Of a stretch of 64,000 bases of DNA, positions 37,958 through 50,444 are shown piece after piece. Origin of the DNA: Paramacrobiotus metropolitanus (lineage: Eukaryota; Tardigrada; Eutardigrada; Parachela; Macrobiotidae); NCBI RefSeq assembly GCF_019649055.1, contig NW_026570222.1, positions 1,054,001 through 1,118,000 of the forward strand, given 5' to 3'. The notes under the pieces were generated by a model. It saw nothing but the letters and a program-made list of their open reading frames with translations, searched no databases and was not told the DNA's origin. The number at the start of each line of letters is the position of its first letter. Position 1 is the first letter of the stretch. A program made the translations under genes and the position numbers.

Positions 37958-38763
37958 AACCTGTAAACATCTCCCTTTCGCTTGCAAACGATATCGTAAT
38001 CGACTGCTCCGTTGAGCGCTCGACTGCTCGTAGAGAACAACACACTAGACACGAGTATAGCTTCGTAACACTTAATTTAAAATGTCAGCCCAGCTTCGCG
38101 ATTTTTTTTGGGCTAGTACAGTATTAGCACACATGCCACTGATGCCGGTATACAATGCAGTATACCACACATGCTACAATTTTACGTACAGCAAAGGCGG
38201 CCTTTACATTTTCCAACATGTTCTCTGCCTTGACTTTTAAAAATTATCGTGCCGTTTCGTGCCATGTCAATCCTCAGACTGCCTAATAGGCAGTGCCTAT
38301 CATTTCAATGCGCGGAAAAAAGTCCTTTTTTATGTGTTTTCCTCGGTGGGTTGCTCGCCCTGGATGTTTTCAACACTAAACCCCAACAACTGTCCTTGCC
38401 GACAGTGTTGGTTGTTTGAGCAGGTTCTTCTGAGCTCGAATATTAACCAGTACAGGTACAGCACAGAATATATTTTTCAATAATGTATACGGCATCATAT
38501 AGATATACTTCTATAGTATATAGATAAGTTACCTGATTAACGTATACTGTCTAGAGACTCAACTTTTTTGATTCCGTCAAACTCTCTTTTGCTGTGAGGT
38601 TCTAACAATGTTTTCCAGATAAAACTAGCTATATATTTGAGCTTATTCAATAAGAATTGCGACTAAATCAGTTCCACCAGTTGCGCACGTAACAACCCGT
38701 AACTACACTGGTACATAACAGAAGTCGCTAAACAACACCGGTAACGTAGTACCAACACTAGTA
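37958..38763. other. Convergent intergenic stretch, no gene seen
   Basis: 3' flanks of RPL4 (+) and the acyltransferase (-). AT-rich, no feature recognised. Confidence 0.5.
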
Positions 38764-40731
38764 CTACGATCGCTTGTCTGCTTTCCCATCGTACGGATCA
38801 AGAACGAAATTCGGATCAATTTCTTTCGAGGTTTTGATGAAGACATCCATCATTTCATTTCTGGCTTTTTCGATCAAATCGTTTATAGTATCCACCGAGT
38901 ACGCACTGGTATCAATAGGAGGAAGCACAGTCGTTATCATTTTCCCAGCTACAAAAGTTGGTAGTGTTAAGTAGTAGTCATTCGTTGTGCCAAATATTAA
39001 CCATAAAATACTGAAAATAACTGGCGGAAATAACATATCTGGTACTAAGACAGGTTAGACACGGTGCCGATAATTTAACAATTCCATGAAAGCAGGTTCA
39101 TATTTACTCTCAAATTTCCAAGTCTTTTTATCGTAGAACGACTTGTAGGATGACACAACAATGGGCACTATGGGGACCTTTGCTTGAAGTGCCAAATGAA
39201 ACGCTCCCTTCTTAAATGGTAGTAAGCCATCTCCGTGGTTCCGCGTTCCTTCGGGGAATATCCATATCCTTGCCTGAAATTCAACAGCTCAAGTAAAAAA
39301 TGCAGGGTGTCCTTAGTATCAGTACGAGTGGGGTTCATGTGGAAACACGTGGATTAAAAATGCTGTACCCGTGGGAGCACAATAATATTTCTATATCTGC
39401 GGCGCAACGCATTATCTTTATAATAATATGTTTGAGTAGCAACAGGTGAACAATATCCTTTGTATCACAACCTTAACTTACATTCTTTTTCTTCAATTCC
39501 GAGGCAGCACCATCCATAGTCCCCCTTCCTTTGCCGGGACGGCGATCCACAAATATCCCTCCACACAACCAACAAGCCAAACCAAAAGGTCCAGCAAATA
39601 ATAGCGCTTTTTTGGCTAACACGGTACATCGTTCCGGTACAACATCGAATAAAGCTAAATCAGAGAATACCGGCTTAGGATCAGAGCACAGAAGTACACG
39701 GTATTTCTATCTGTTTCATATAGTGCAGCTTAAAATTGCTGAATATCCACATCAATAGTAGAAGTAGTGCTAGTGAAAAACGGATAAGAATTATTTAAAA
39801 TTATCACAGTCACGCGGATTTCAAAAGCAACTTTCTGCAGAGCAGGTAATCAGGTTATCCCGGAGACAGTAACATGCATCTCACAGATATAAATACAGGG
39901 CATAATTAGATACAGTATGATATAGATGTCATTAGGAAAGACTTGTAATCATCTCTAACCAGTAAGGTAAAACTTTAAATCATAAAGCGCTTATCAGTCA
40001 AAAGGACAGAGACGCAACTGCTTAAACACACTAGAGTAGTGGCTAGTCGTATAACTGTATCGTACGTATCATATCCAAGGAAGACTGATGATTACTGATC
40101 ACAACATATGAACCATCTCCAGCTTTACGAAAATTTTCCTCGCCACGTTTTTCCACTTGAATTCCAAATAATTCTTTCCCTCTCAATAAATTTAAAAATA
40201 ACCATCCTGTGATGCTCCTAGAAAAACAACACTTACTTATCGGTAATTAATACGCGGTTCAGGGGTCAAGAAAAATGTGTGAAGAATTAAATTAAACGCG
40301 TGGTCCAGGAATGAATGCAAGAATGTAATGCCCTTGCACGAATGACGAATGCCACATAATTTCATATACACCTGATACCACTGCTTAACACGCACGGAAG
40401 TTATCCTTATTATTATGTACCAGACTATTGAGACTAACACTATTAAATCATTAAAGTGTTGCGCAATATGCACTACCCCAGATGTTTTAACAAGTGAATT
40501 ATACCTTGTATTATCGGGATTTCGGGGATCCTTAAGTGATAACGGAATCACAAGGGAGCTTGTGAGATACACTATCGTCATGTAAAAAAACATCTTGGCT
40601 TGATAACGAAATGCGGGGGAAGAATCGTACAGTTTCCATATTACGGGAATAATAACTGTTAGTGCAATGCAGAAATACTGGAAAATCACTATTCCCAAAG
40701 AAGATTCCGGTTTAGATATTTCTGGCTCCAT
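38764..40731 (-). CDS. 1-acylglycerol-3-phosphate acyltransferase (AGPAT1/2-like)
   Basis: Five exons: 40731-40505, 40217-40066, 39654-39482, 39273-39108, 38948-38764, encoding 300 residues. The enzyme converts lysophosphatidate to phosphatidate in the ER membrane. Evidence: two N-terminal hydrophobic segments, the NHQSSLD acyltransferase motif I (His119, Asp124), [15 protein letters not shown] (motif II region), [11 protein letters not shown] (motif III, about residues 190-199), and [11 protein letters not shown] (motif IV). The order and spacing match AGPAT1. It is longer than human AGPAT1 (283) mainly at the C-terminus. The start ATG at 40731 is in a frame that is open further upstream. 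Neighbour at 42211 is divergent. Confidence 0.93.
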
Positions 40732-42210
40732 ATTTGCAGCAGATGGGTCCGGTATAGATCCACACCATAACTGACTCCAAGTTCGTAACAAAACGAGTTC
40801 TCGTCGCTCCTTGACAAAATAAATCCACAGAATCCCACAAAGTATTTTGCTGTGACGGTTCTGGAGTCCGGAGTCGACCAAGGAAATGGCTAATTATATC
40901 AAGCTACAAAATTCAAATGGCTAGAGAAATAAAATACCTCAATGGATATCTCGATTTTCCGTAAGTCAAAGTCTGCTGAAAGTCGTGAAAATGCACTGCC
41001 ATAAAAAGTCACAAGTCCGGACTTTGTAATCATGATCATGCCTACGGCACAGCTGATAACGATCGTAAGGAACATGGACAACGTAGTAGTACAGTCTATA
41101 GGCTACTGTCGGTATGTACAAAACTCATGGTTTATGATTAATTCTATGAATAAAATTATAATAATATTTAAATAAAAATATTGTACAATGCAGGATTATG
41201 TACGGTACCATACAAAAAAATTTTACAAGTCTGCCGTATGCGTAAGCAATTATGATATTCTTATAATAAATAATAAATTAATATCGATATCGATAATTAT
41301 TGCATACACGTATGTGGTTCATTGTACTAAATCCGCATATTGTACAATACATCTATAATATCATGCCATACACTGTCCCTTGGAGTTGGGACAAATCTAT
41401 ATCCATAATAATTGAAAATAATAAATAGGTACGGTACAGTTTTTAATATCATTAACCTTTTTACGGCAATAGTTTTAAAAATATCATAATTATGAAAGGA
41501 TGATGTGCTTTTGCAGATGAAACTGACATCCACATAACACATTGGTACTTTGCAGATAAATTTTTTTTTTGTTTGCTTGTAATAGAGCTTTAATTTTTAG
41601 TAATACGTCTATCAATTAAACAAATGAAAAACAGGAGCGTCACACAGCATCAACAGACAGCAGAAACAGGCGCCCGAATCACTGAGAACATTTGATCTAA
41701 ATCAGCCGAGGCTGGTGCCGTTCCCAGGACGGATGCGGCAGATAAATTATTAACAGCAACAATCATTCGGCAACAACAACCAAATAAATTCTTTGTCTAT
41801 TGTAATGGTCCGGTGCGCCAAAATATTTGTATTGTACAGTAGATTTCAACAAAATTGCTTTAAACATACAGTACTTACAACTGTACACGTATTCTATTGT
41901 GCTGCGGTATCCTGAGGTCATCGTCTCCGGTACGTACTCCTCTTTTCCGCTCTGACCATGCAGCATCGCCGAAATTATTGGATTATTACTGGGTGTATTT
42001 ACTGTCTGCGCAGTCGTTTCCGTGTTAACGATTTGATTTTTTGCAATATTTGCAACATAAAGGATGGGGATTATGGCGCCGGATTGAATAAAATATTTAA
42101 TTAATTTATGCCATGACTTTTTAATCCCTCCTAATGTTCTTATTATGCACTGCTAAAATTCGCGTGCAGTATCGGTGTACAGTTCTTGAGGAGCACTATT
42201 TCCGAAAACC
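40732..42210. other. Divergent intergenic region
   Basis: 1.5 kb between the divergent acyltransferase and the EGF-repeat gene. Very AT-rich around 41130-41300. No gene supported; one minus-strand open frame at 41081-40899 has a hydrophobic start but no splice link. Confidence 0.45.
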
Positions 42211-44128
42211 ATGACGAAAAGCCAGCGAAAAATTAGCTCCAATTCGAGCTTCTTAAAAGCTCTTGAAAGTGATTTTCATCGATTTTGGGATCGCCCACAA
42301 AAATACAATACTGGTGCAAATCGCAGTTCAAGTAATCCTACCGGGGCAACCGTGGTGGAAACCCTGGACGAAATCCTGTATGCTTACGAAGTAAGTGCAA
42401 AGCGATACTCTTGCTGGTTCAGGGAAGCTTCGTTATATACTGTTGACCAAAAAAACGTTTACGTAAGTTTAGCTCGATGAGCAATATTTTTTTCTTCGGT
42501 CTTTAGTTAACGAGTAGGTGCTTGTGCTAATTGAATTGAGTAGGTATATTTTCCTTTCAAAATCAGCACTTATGCTCGTTATACGATGCATGTTCACATT
42601 AGCAGTCAAACGGAGGTGGACGCAGTTCAGCTGTTAATTTTGCCTGGCAGAGTCCTGATCCAGAAAAGAATCTCTTCTCAGCTGGTCGCAATACCGGGTT
42701 TGGACCGAATGCCTACAAACGGACCTATACGCTCTTCCCCAGACCCGGATATTACCAGCACAAATGTTGCGGATGTGGACCGCGTATGGCGTTTTGCATC
42801 TTCTTCTTTCTGATCCTTATTGCTATTATTGTGGCCCTGATTTGCTATTGTAAGTGCAAGTCGGTTTTCCGTTCGTCGCAGTGTTAGAAAAATCTAATAA
42901 GCGTGGACGTTGATAAAATAAGTTAATGCTTTAGCCGTTTCTAGATGTTGTCCAATATAACAAATGCAATATTGTCAAATACTGGTACAGCTTGGCTTTT
43001 TTTAACGAGATGACCATGACGAGTAAACGCCCAGTAAACGTGACACATGAGTTGATTGATCGTGTCAAATGATTAACAAGTTTTTTGTTAAGTAAATGCA
43101 TTTGAGTATTTTTTTAGCGGTTTATTCAATGGGATCCAAGAACGACTCCTCTGATGTGGTTCAATCGCCGATTCCGTATACCATTCTCACAACTGATTAT
43201 TCCACTACTCCACCGGAAGTCACACGCAGAGGAGGTTGGTCATTTTACAGTAATCAAAACAATTTTATTCTCCATATAAAAACAATTTAATTTAACATAA
43301 CTTTAAAATTGCTTTAACATTACATGTTGTCAAATCCTTTTGATGGAACCCTCGGGTTATGATGTAGTTAGTGCACGTTATGCACATTTGCGAAACGTTG
43401 AAATACTTCTCCGAAATGATTGTGCTATCGAAAAGCTTTCACATCTTAATAACTGCATTTGATATTTTTGAAATCTATTACAGCAAAATTTTTGTTTCAA
43501 AAAGGAACGTTTGCGGTGTTTGTGCATGAGCTTTCGGTCCTTTTGTCTGATCCCGCATTTGTTTATAAGTTGTATGTCAACTGTAGCCCCAGCCGGTGGG
43601 AGAAAGGTCAAAGCTCCTCCGGATATTTCTAATCAGCCAGCATTCAGTTTTGATATTGACCCGAAAATGACCCGCGCAACAGCGACGACCGCTCCTTACT
43701 CCGTATTTCAACGTTATCTGGCAACTGTTCCAGTGCTGCCGGTGGCTCCTTCCGACGGCTGTTATCCTCACCGATGCCACCGTAATGCTGTTTGTTCGAA
43801 CGGGACATGCCGCTGTCGTGCCGGCTACGAGGGCGATGGAATTCGTGTTTGCGCTAACATCGACGAGTGCGCTCGTTTCCGAGGAATCTGTGGTTGCAAT
43901 GCTCTGTGTGTGGACACTCCCGGAAGTTATAGTTGTTCCTGTAAACCAGGATATGAAATGGTTAATGGCTCTGCGGAGTGTACGGATATGGATGAATGCA
44001 AATTTCGCAAACCGGTGTGCCCAGTGCTAGCCCAGTGTATTAATGTTTCCGGTGGGTATCGGTGCGTTTGTTATGATGGGACCGAACCGAACGCTGAAGG
44101 AAATGTCTGCTGGAATGCCGTTGCTTGA
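42211..44128 (+). CDS. Type II membrane protein with EGF-like repeats
   Basis: Four exons: 42211-42390, 42603-42849, 43118-43234, 43587-44128, encoding 361 residues. There is no signal peptide. A polar N-terminal part of about 120 residues is followed by a CCGCGPR cysteine cluster and one hydrophobic segment of about 20 residues (122-142), so the C-terminal half should be outside the cell. After a Ser/Thr/Pro-rich stalk come three EGF-like modules; the second and third begin NIDECA and DMDECK, the calcium-binding signature, and contain GSYSCSCKPGYE and GGYRCVCYDG. The frame ends shortly after the third module. I do not recognise an orthologue. A juxtamembrane Cys cluster suggests palmitoylation. 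Two AATAAA signals follow at 44326. Confidence 0.8.
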
Positions 44129-44325
44129 TATTTACAGTGTTTTTTGTTCCTGCTTTACTATTGTAAGCAGTAGGTATTGCAGTGTTGTTGCTTGCTTGTT
44201 TTCAACAATTTCGAAATATGTGACAATGTTTTTCTTTTTTAAAACTTTCGATACCCGAGTGTTTGGCCAGATCTCACTGTTGTAGCCATTTGTCTAAAAT
44301 CAGTTTTTATCACAAAGTTTTTACG

Positions 44326-44342
44326 AATAAAACCTGAATAAA
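44326..44342 (+). terminator. Polyadenylation signals of the EGF-repeat gene
   Basis: AATAAA at 44326-44331 and 44337-44342, about 200 nt past the stop. They lie only about 175 bp from the stop codon of the convergent PAN2 gene. Confidence 0.6.
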
Positions 44343-44514
44343 GAAGACCGCATTTAGGTGAAAAAATTAAAAACGTAAGTAATTAAAACCACAAACACAG
44401 ACAAGGAAAAAATTTAAATGCGGAATAGAACATAAAAAAATACTGAACACGGTTGCAGAACATGCAGACGGTGAAGTGTACCGCATAAAACATCGGTGAC
44501 CACTACAGTCAAAA

Positions 44515-47500
44515 CTATGATTCGGGAACAGGAATTTTCCACTGGAGAGATCTGCCGATTTCGTACATTTGTGTAAGCACTTTAACAAATGTGCTGCCAT
44601 CAGATTTGGAGGAATCTTTGGTGAGTGCCTCGTATTTCTGGTACAGGTATAAGGCGGATTGGGCATCTGTTCGAGATAGCGCACGAAAAATTACAGTAAA
44701 GGAAAGATAAACTGATATATACGACTAGCAATAATTAAAATGTGAGGCTACAATTTACACAAGACATCCCCAACACAAGAAGCGTAAGATTTACCTTCAA
44801 TGGAATCATGTGAATGAATCTGGATGTGGCTACCCAGAAAGTACCATGCTAGGAACCTTAGTGATATCAGCCTCTGATCCGGTAAACGGAAAAGTTGAAC
44901 AGTATCGATGATTTGATCTTTTGGCACCTAAATAACGCAACAATAATTAAGTATATACAAACCTCATTGCTAAATACGAGTATATAATTGTATATAATAA
45001 TAACGAGTATATAATAATTGCTCGTATATAAGTAAATGCCAACCTTTATGTTAATAACTCTGAAGTCGTTGTTTAATCCATGACCGATAAACCTCACACC
45101 CTGATCAACGAGGTAACGCAGCCGCACATAAACAGATTTTAACGTTTGCAGCCGTTTAGAGGAGAAATCAGCACACAGATCTCCCGGCTGGATACCGGAA
45201 AACTCCGTCAGGTGATCAACGATCTACCGCGAAACAGAATCAGGTCTGGGTTGTTAAACTGCAAGGTACCCGGATTTTACAAAAAGTGTCTAAATATGAC
45301 ATCCTGTTTACCTTGTCTCTAGCCACAACATATTCATCCATAAAGGGTGTACCAGCCAGCACTCCATGACCCCGCACGACGGTCACCCGGCCCAGAGACA
45401 TCATAGAGGGCTTAATAATAGACTTAGTTCCATCCGCATGGAATTCCACTTCGCCGTCGCTGAGAGAAACAAATTCTGCATCCAGTGCTACGACATCGCT
45501 CGGTCCAAAGCATTCTGTCTCCTGAATAGGAATGATGGAGCTCGGTTCGTGATGACCGGGCGGTATACTCTGTTCGCAGTAGCGCAGGAAGATATCTCGC
45601 GTAATCGGATTATCCACTGATGATCCCAATTTATAAAGAAAAACTCAAAGCATCAAATCAACCGATTCAGCCTAAAACGCGGGAAACATTATGCGCCCTA
45701 CCCGTGGTCGGCCATCTCTTCTGCACGTCCGCTCGAGCATAAAATACCGTACAAGGTATGCGGGAATTTAGATCAAAGTGAAGTGCTTCTCGCTGCAAAT
45801 TTGAAACATTACTACCATCTATCGTTAAAAGAAAAACAAAATCAGTTATTTGCCTGAGAAACCGGTGTTATTATCAGATCATCAAAGAAATGCCAGGGAT
45901 CAGCTCCGCCACTTCTATTCCTCACTTTGATGGCGCTAACAAAACTTTGCGAATCTCCCTTTTCCTTGCAGCGAGCAATATAAGTGACGGCAGCCACTTC
46001 GTACTCAGTCCATTTTTGGCGTCCTAATGGTCGCGTGTTCACCACCTCCGTTTTGCCATCACTACCGATGTTCATCCAGAGGGACGTTGGGATGAACGTT
46101 GGCGGGTCCGATTTCGAACATTCTCTACAATACATTTTCATTAATATCTGTCCAAAAACGAAATTAACTCATCATGAAATCTATGTGACAACGAACAAAA
46201 CGAGCTCACGCTTCGATATCCCGAGGATGCAAGAAGAGGCAGTCCATGCGATTACACTGAGCACCGTATCGGCAAGCCTTAACATCTTTTAACGTTAAAG
46301 GTGAACTTTCGGCCTTTTTCTTTATCAGCTGCTGGATGGTCCAATTGGCCAGAGTCTGTTTCATTGCTGTAGCGTTATTTTCGTTGTCCAGTCGAAAGTT
46401 GAAAACAAAAATTTCTGGGAGCGAGGTTACGTTGCGTGTAAAGCACTATGACAAGCCAGACAATAAGTGTACGTTAATTGTGGACATATATTAGTATGCT
46501 TGCAAGAAACCAGAGAGCTTACGGCAACATTCTCAAATCCACAAGTATCGCAATGCAGAACCCACTCCGAACATTCGTTCAGCGTATTCCGCAAGATATA
46601 GTGCAAATCTTGACCCCGATGATCTAGAAATGAACACAAATTTAACATTGCTAAAACTGAGTACAAACAGATTAAAATTACTCTGCGCTCCGAAATAGCG
46701 AAGTGGCAAGGTAAAAAGCGTCCTTTGCTCTTGTGAGATGTGCCCACAAGTGTGCGTAATGGTATCCAGGACGCGCACCGAAGCTAACCGGGATATACTG
46801 GAGTCCTGACTCGCATAGTAACCGTCATGCATCAGTTCCTTATGAGTATGCTCCAAAACGAACTGTATCCACTGTTGTAGAAGAATCTGCGGCATCGTAC
46901 CAGAGAGATCGTCCACTTCGCTAATGACCAGCCCACGATGAACGGCACTGTCCATCGAACGGATAACACGGTACAAATTACTGGCCTGCAAATATTTAAA
47001 GTTGATCCTACTGTTTTTTCTACATGATAAATATTCATGGAACGGTGGAACCATGAAATAATTGGACACATAAAAAAAAGTTAAAAAGCGCATACAGGTA
47101 GGTAAAAGGAAAGACGGTAATTTTCCATGAAATAACTGGGGAAATGAAAACCAAATCCCGGAATCAGAAAGGGTTTACCAATAAGAGATGCACAAGATGC
47201 ACATTTCTACATTTACATAGAGGACACCTCATAATTATTAATACGCAAATACATTTCTCCTTCACACCCGCATTCGAACCTCACTTTCTCCCAAACGGTA
47301 TTACTAGGGCGGGCTGAGACAATAAAATACCTGGCAAGGCTCTTCTGACCCAGCAACATTCATCATATGGAAAAGAAATCCCAGTTCACATGACAGGCAG
47401 AACTCATTATAACAGTGATGATTCTGGAAGATCGCCGCCAGCGGGCCAATGTTGTACAAAGCTTGCAGTATACCATTACAGTAAGAACTAGGAAGTTCCG

Positions 47501-50444
47501 GTTCCAGGGCTGGCAGGTTCGAGGAATTAAATTCCCTCCAGCTGCATAAACCGTATTAAGCTTATGTTTAAAAGCTCCGATAAACTTCTTTACCCTAAAA
47601 AAGAAAATTGGTAATTAGATCACATAATGCATAACATAACTTTGCTGTCATTCTCACTGATCTGCGGCATCCGCGACCGGCTGCGGCCCATTGACACCGT
47701 ATCGGCCTTGCACCCATTGGTCGGAGTGAACGGCACAGGTGAGTCTTTTGGCAGTCCCACCGGACGGCCCTCTGCCACTTCCAGCGCAACACTCCTGAAA
47801 GATGAAACTCGTTACACCTGTCAATAGCGACTCTGGTAACAGTACTTTTGTGGTGATTCCAGACCCGCTGTTGACGTGGTTGGCCAACTTTGGGAATTTA
47901 TTTGGCTTCGCAAAAGAGGATGACTTGTCCCAGCGGAAGGGCCATCACTTCTATAATGCGCAGACGCAGTATGCCCGATGTTATGGTACAAAAGCTGCAA
48001 ACAGACTTTGATCACAAGTGCCCGACACACAATTGCCCGACACTCTATTCCTTCCGAACATATGAAAAGGTAAAAGTATGACTTATAAAAGTATGAAAAG
48101 TCAACCCTTTCGTCATAATTAATTAACATCAAGGACAAGTAAAATCGTAACGATAGACAAATTTAGTACTGTAAAACCTTAAACTCATCTGCTGACCAGT
48201 GCTTATTTTATGCGCAATTCACCAGTATTTGGCGACACCATGTTCACTGTATGACAGATAAAACAAGTAATATTTTACTGGTGTCTATGTGTTAATAATT
48301 TGTCTGGCCCACAGAAGAATTATTTTACATTTTAAATACGTGAAATAATTTTTGTTTTAATTATATAATATACTATGTTTTCAGTATTAAATTATAAATG
48401 TTAAGAGCATCGTTGGTCAAACTAGTACAATACCTCTGGAACTGCACAAGGGCGCGAATGCGAATTCCACTGCGGATGGGAGGAGGGATTTCCCCGTGAG
48501 AATATGTGCACAAGTCCAGCGGCGTCGCCAATAACAAAGCTATTCGCTGAGCTAGAAAAATCAATGCTGACTGGTGCAGCCGCAAAGTTTCCCAGTCGAT
48601 GAACCTCTTCGCATACTTCCGCACTGGCAAAACTGTTAATAAACTGGAATCGGCCTTCCATGTCCACAGCCACACAGTATTGTCCAAAGGATTTTGGCAT
48701 AAAACGAACTAAACTGGGAGCAAGACAGGTATTGATCGGGGATGTTGCCTTACAGACGCGCAAATCATAAACGCTCAGCGAATAACTTGGAAGAATGTTG
48801 TCGATGCTGTCCACTCCATGTACGCACATAAACAACGAATAATCATACACATCTACATCGCACAATATCATACTATCCGGTATGGCGCGATGGTGGCGTG
48901 CTTGATTAGAACGAAGGTCGACTATGCTGATGTCGCCGCCGCTGGACGCAAAACACAAATACCGCTCGGATCCTCGTAGAAATACCGTATCAATGTCGGC
49001 AATCTGGAGATTCTCAATGTAATCAGGTCGTTCCAAATTTAACTTGCGGGCAGATCCATGCTTTCCGGCAATGACAATGCTTCCATTCGGATAACAAGTT
49101 GTGGCGGCGGAAACGGCTAAGCAGGAAGAGAAAACTCCCGGGCTAGATAGCCTGTAAAGTGCACCTTCAGGACATTGTCAAAGGATTTTCTGTTTCCCTC
49201 ATGTGATTTGATAGGCCTCAAATTATCACTAATCCAAAAACAGATAAAGAAACAGGATATTTGCACCAGCTGCGATTAGTGCAGTCGAGGTCAAATGCAA
49301 AAAAACGCATGACAGTCCTGTTTATTCCTGATCGCATAAAAAAGCATGCTGAGCAGTTTGAAAAATGCTGGAAGTACAATGGAGGTGGCTGTTTTAGCAC
49401 ACAACCGTGTTGTTGACACGATAAATTCTGCTCGCGTTTGTTCGTTTCTTCATGACACAGCTATTACACCTCGGCTGGGTCGTCGCACGACAATGTTTCA
49501 CTTTGAAAATACTATAAGGTATCAAGCGCACTGTTTAGCTAGACAAAACCAAAATACCTTTCTCAGAATGTTGAGTGAAAAGCTTAGTCGATTTTCTAAA
49601 TACCAATTTCCACTGATCTAACTCTAAATTCTACTCTTTGCAGTAAAGTGGCCTATTTTAGTTCAGATCCAAACAGAACCACGAAGGAGGTACGGTGGAA
49701 ACGCAAGCGACATTTAGAAAAACAACACCACGTGACTAAAATATTTTCTTTGAAACTCGGTAAACTCAAACTGCTCTCGCTGTTAAACAGTGCTGTGAGT
49801 TCTGATAAAATGCAAAGCGGATCGGTTTCAACTTCTTACTTTCTGTAAATGACTGTAATCGAATAACTCATAATTAACCGCCATAAATTCTAACATTTTC
49901 TGTAATTATCACAAATTTCAATAAGAGAACTCCTTGTATCTATTCACTATTTTTTGTCAAGGCAGGCAATGGTAAAGTATGCACTGCAGATTCGTAGTAT
50001 TTAAATGTAAATACATTAACGATATTCACCCCGTAGCATAAAGCAGGCCACCTCCACGTTTGTGCAGGTTCAGTCCGCATGATGTCAGTGTAAGAATACC
50101 AGGGTCCGTGACGCACATATCCTTGAGCTCTGCATCGTATAGCGTTGAGAAGGTAGTATATCTGGACAAGTAGGGACCGCAATAAGACGAGATTCGTCCC
50201 TAAATGCACCACAGCAATTAATAACGGCCACAGCGGACGCTCTTCTGATCTTGCGTTGTTGCCCAAGGCAAAGTCAGCTGTAGAAGTAAATTACCTCTTT
50301 CGACGCCGTCCACAGTAACTCTTCATAGTCGTCAAACTTCACGATTGTGCCGATAGTTCCAGAATCACCAAACGTATTAAGCGTCCGATACGGGACGTAG
50401 GAAATGGTGGCATTTCCTTCCGCGATGCCTTCATCTAGGCTCAT
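44515..50444 (-). CDS. PAN2: PAN2 deadenylase catalytic subunit
   Basis: PAN2 with PAN3 shortens mRNA poly(A) tails. Firm exons: 50444-50295, 50199-50030, 49142-48434 (WD40 region), 47541-47331 (start of the USP-like domain, [14 protein letters not shown]), 46985-46682, 46623-46523, 46445-46210, 46124-45854, 45792-45702, 45616-45312, 45223-45044, 44927-44795, 44666-44515. The exonuclease DEDD residues are visible: [16 protein letters not shown] and HDSIEDA. The USP-like domain lacks the catalytic Cys box, as in all PAN2. The linker between WD40 and USP is tentative: likely exons near 47990-47845 and 47794 to about 47615. The 46445 exon contains a CCCH zinc finger not in the human protein as I recall it. 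Exon 46124-45854 appears to end on a GC donor (CAG/GCAAAT). A + strand gene lies in intron 2. Confidence 0.92.
49346..49848 (+). CDS. Unknown small basic protein nested in PAN2 intron 2
   Basis: Two exons, 49346-49518 and 49644-49848, joined in phase 2 (donor AG/GTATCA, acceptor TTTGCAG/T), encode 125 residues ending at TAA. The protein is basic ([14 protein letters not shown] in the second exon) and has a Leu/Lys-rich C-terminal stretch. It might be a mitochondrial protein, but I recognise no family. It sits wholly in the 887 bp second intron of PAN2, on the opposite strand. Reading on without splicing gives a 91-codon frame instead, so the splice is inferred from good signals and frame only. 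Confidence 0.5.

Noticed and set aside
47627-48011. Two + strand frames in the PAN2 linker
   Set aside because: They mirror the tentative minus-strand PAN2 exons; neither has a domain or credible splice partners.
49346-49621. Nested gene read as mitochondrial ribosomal protein bS21m
   Set aside because: Only a vague basic pattern is shared; the key RxRYYEKP-type motif is absent, so no family name is given.
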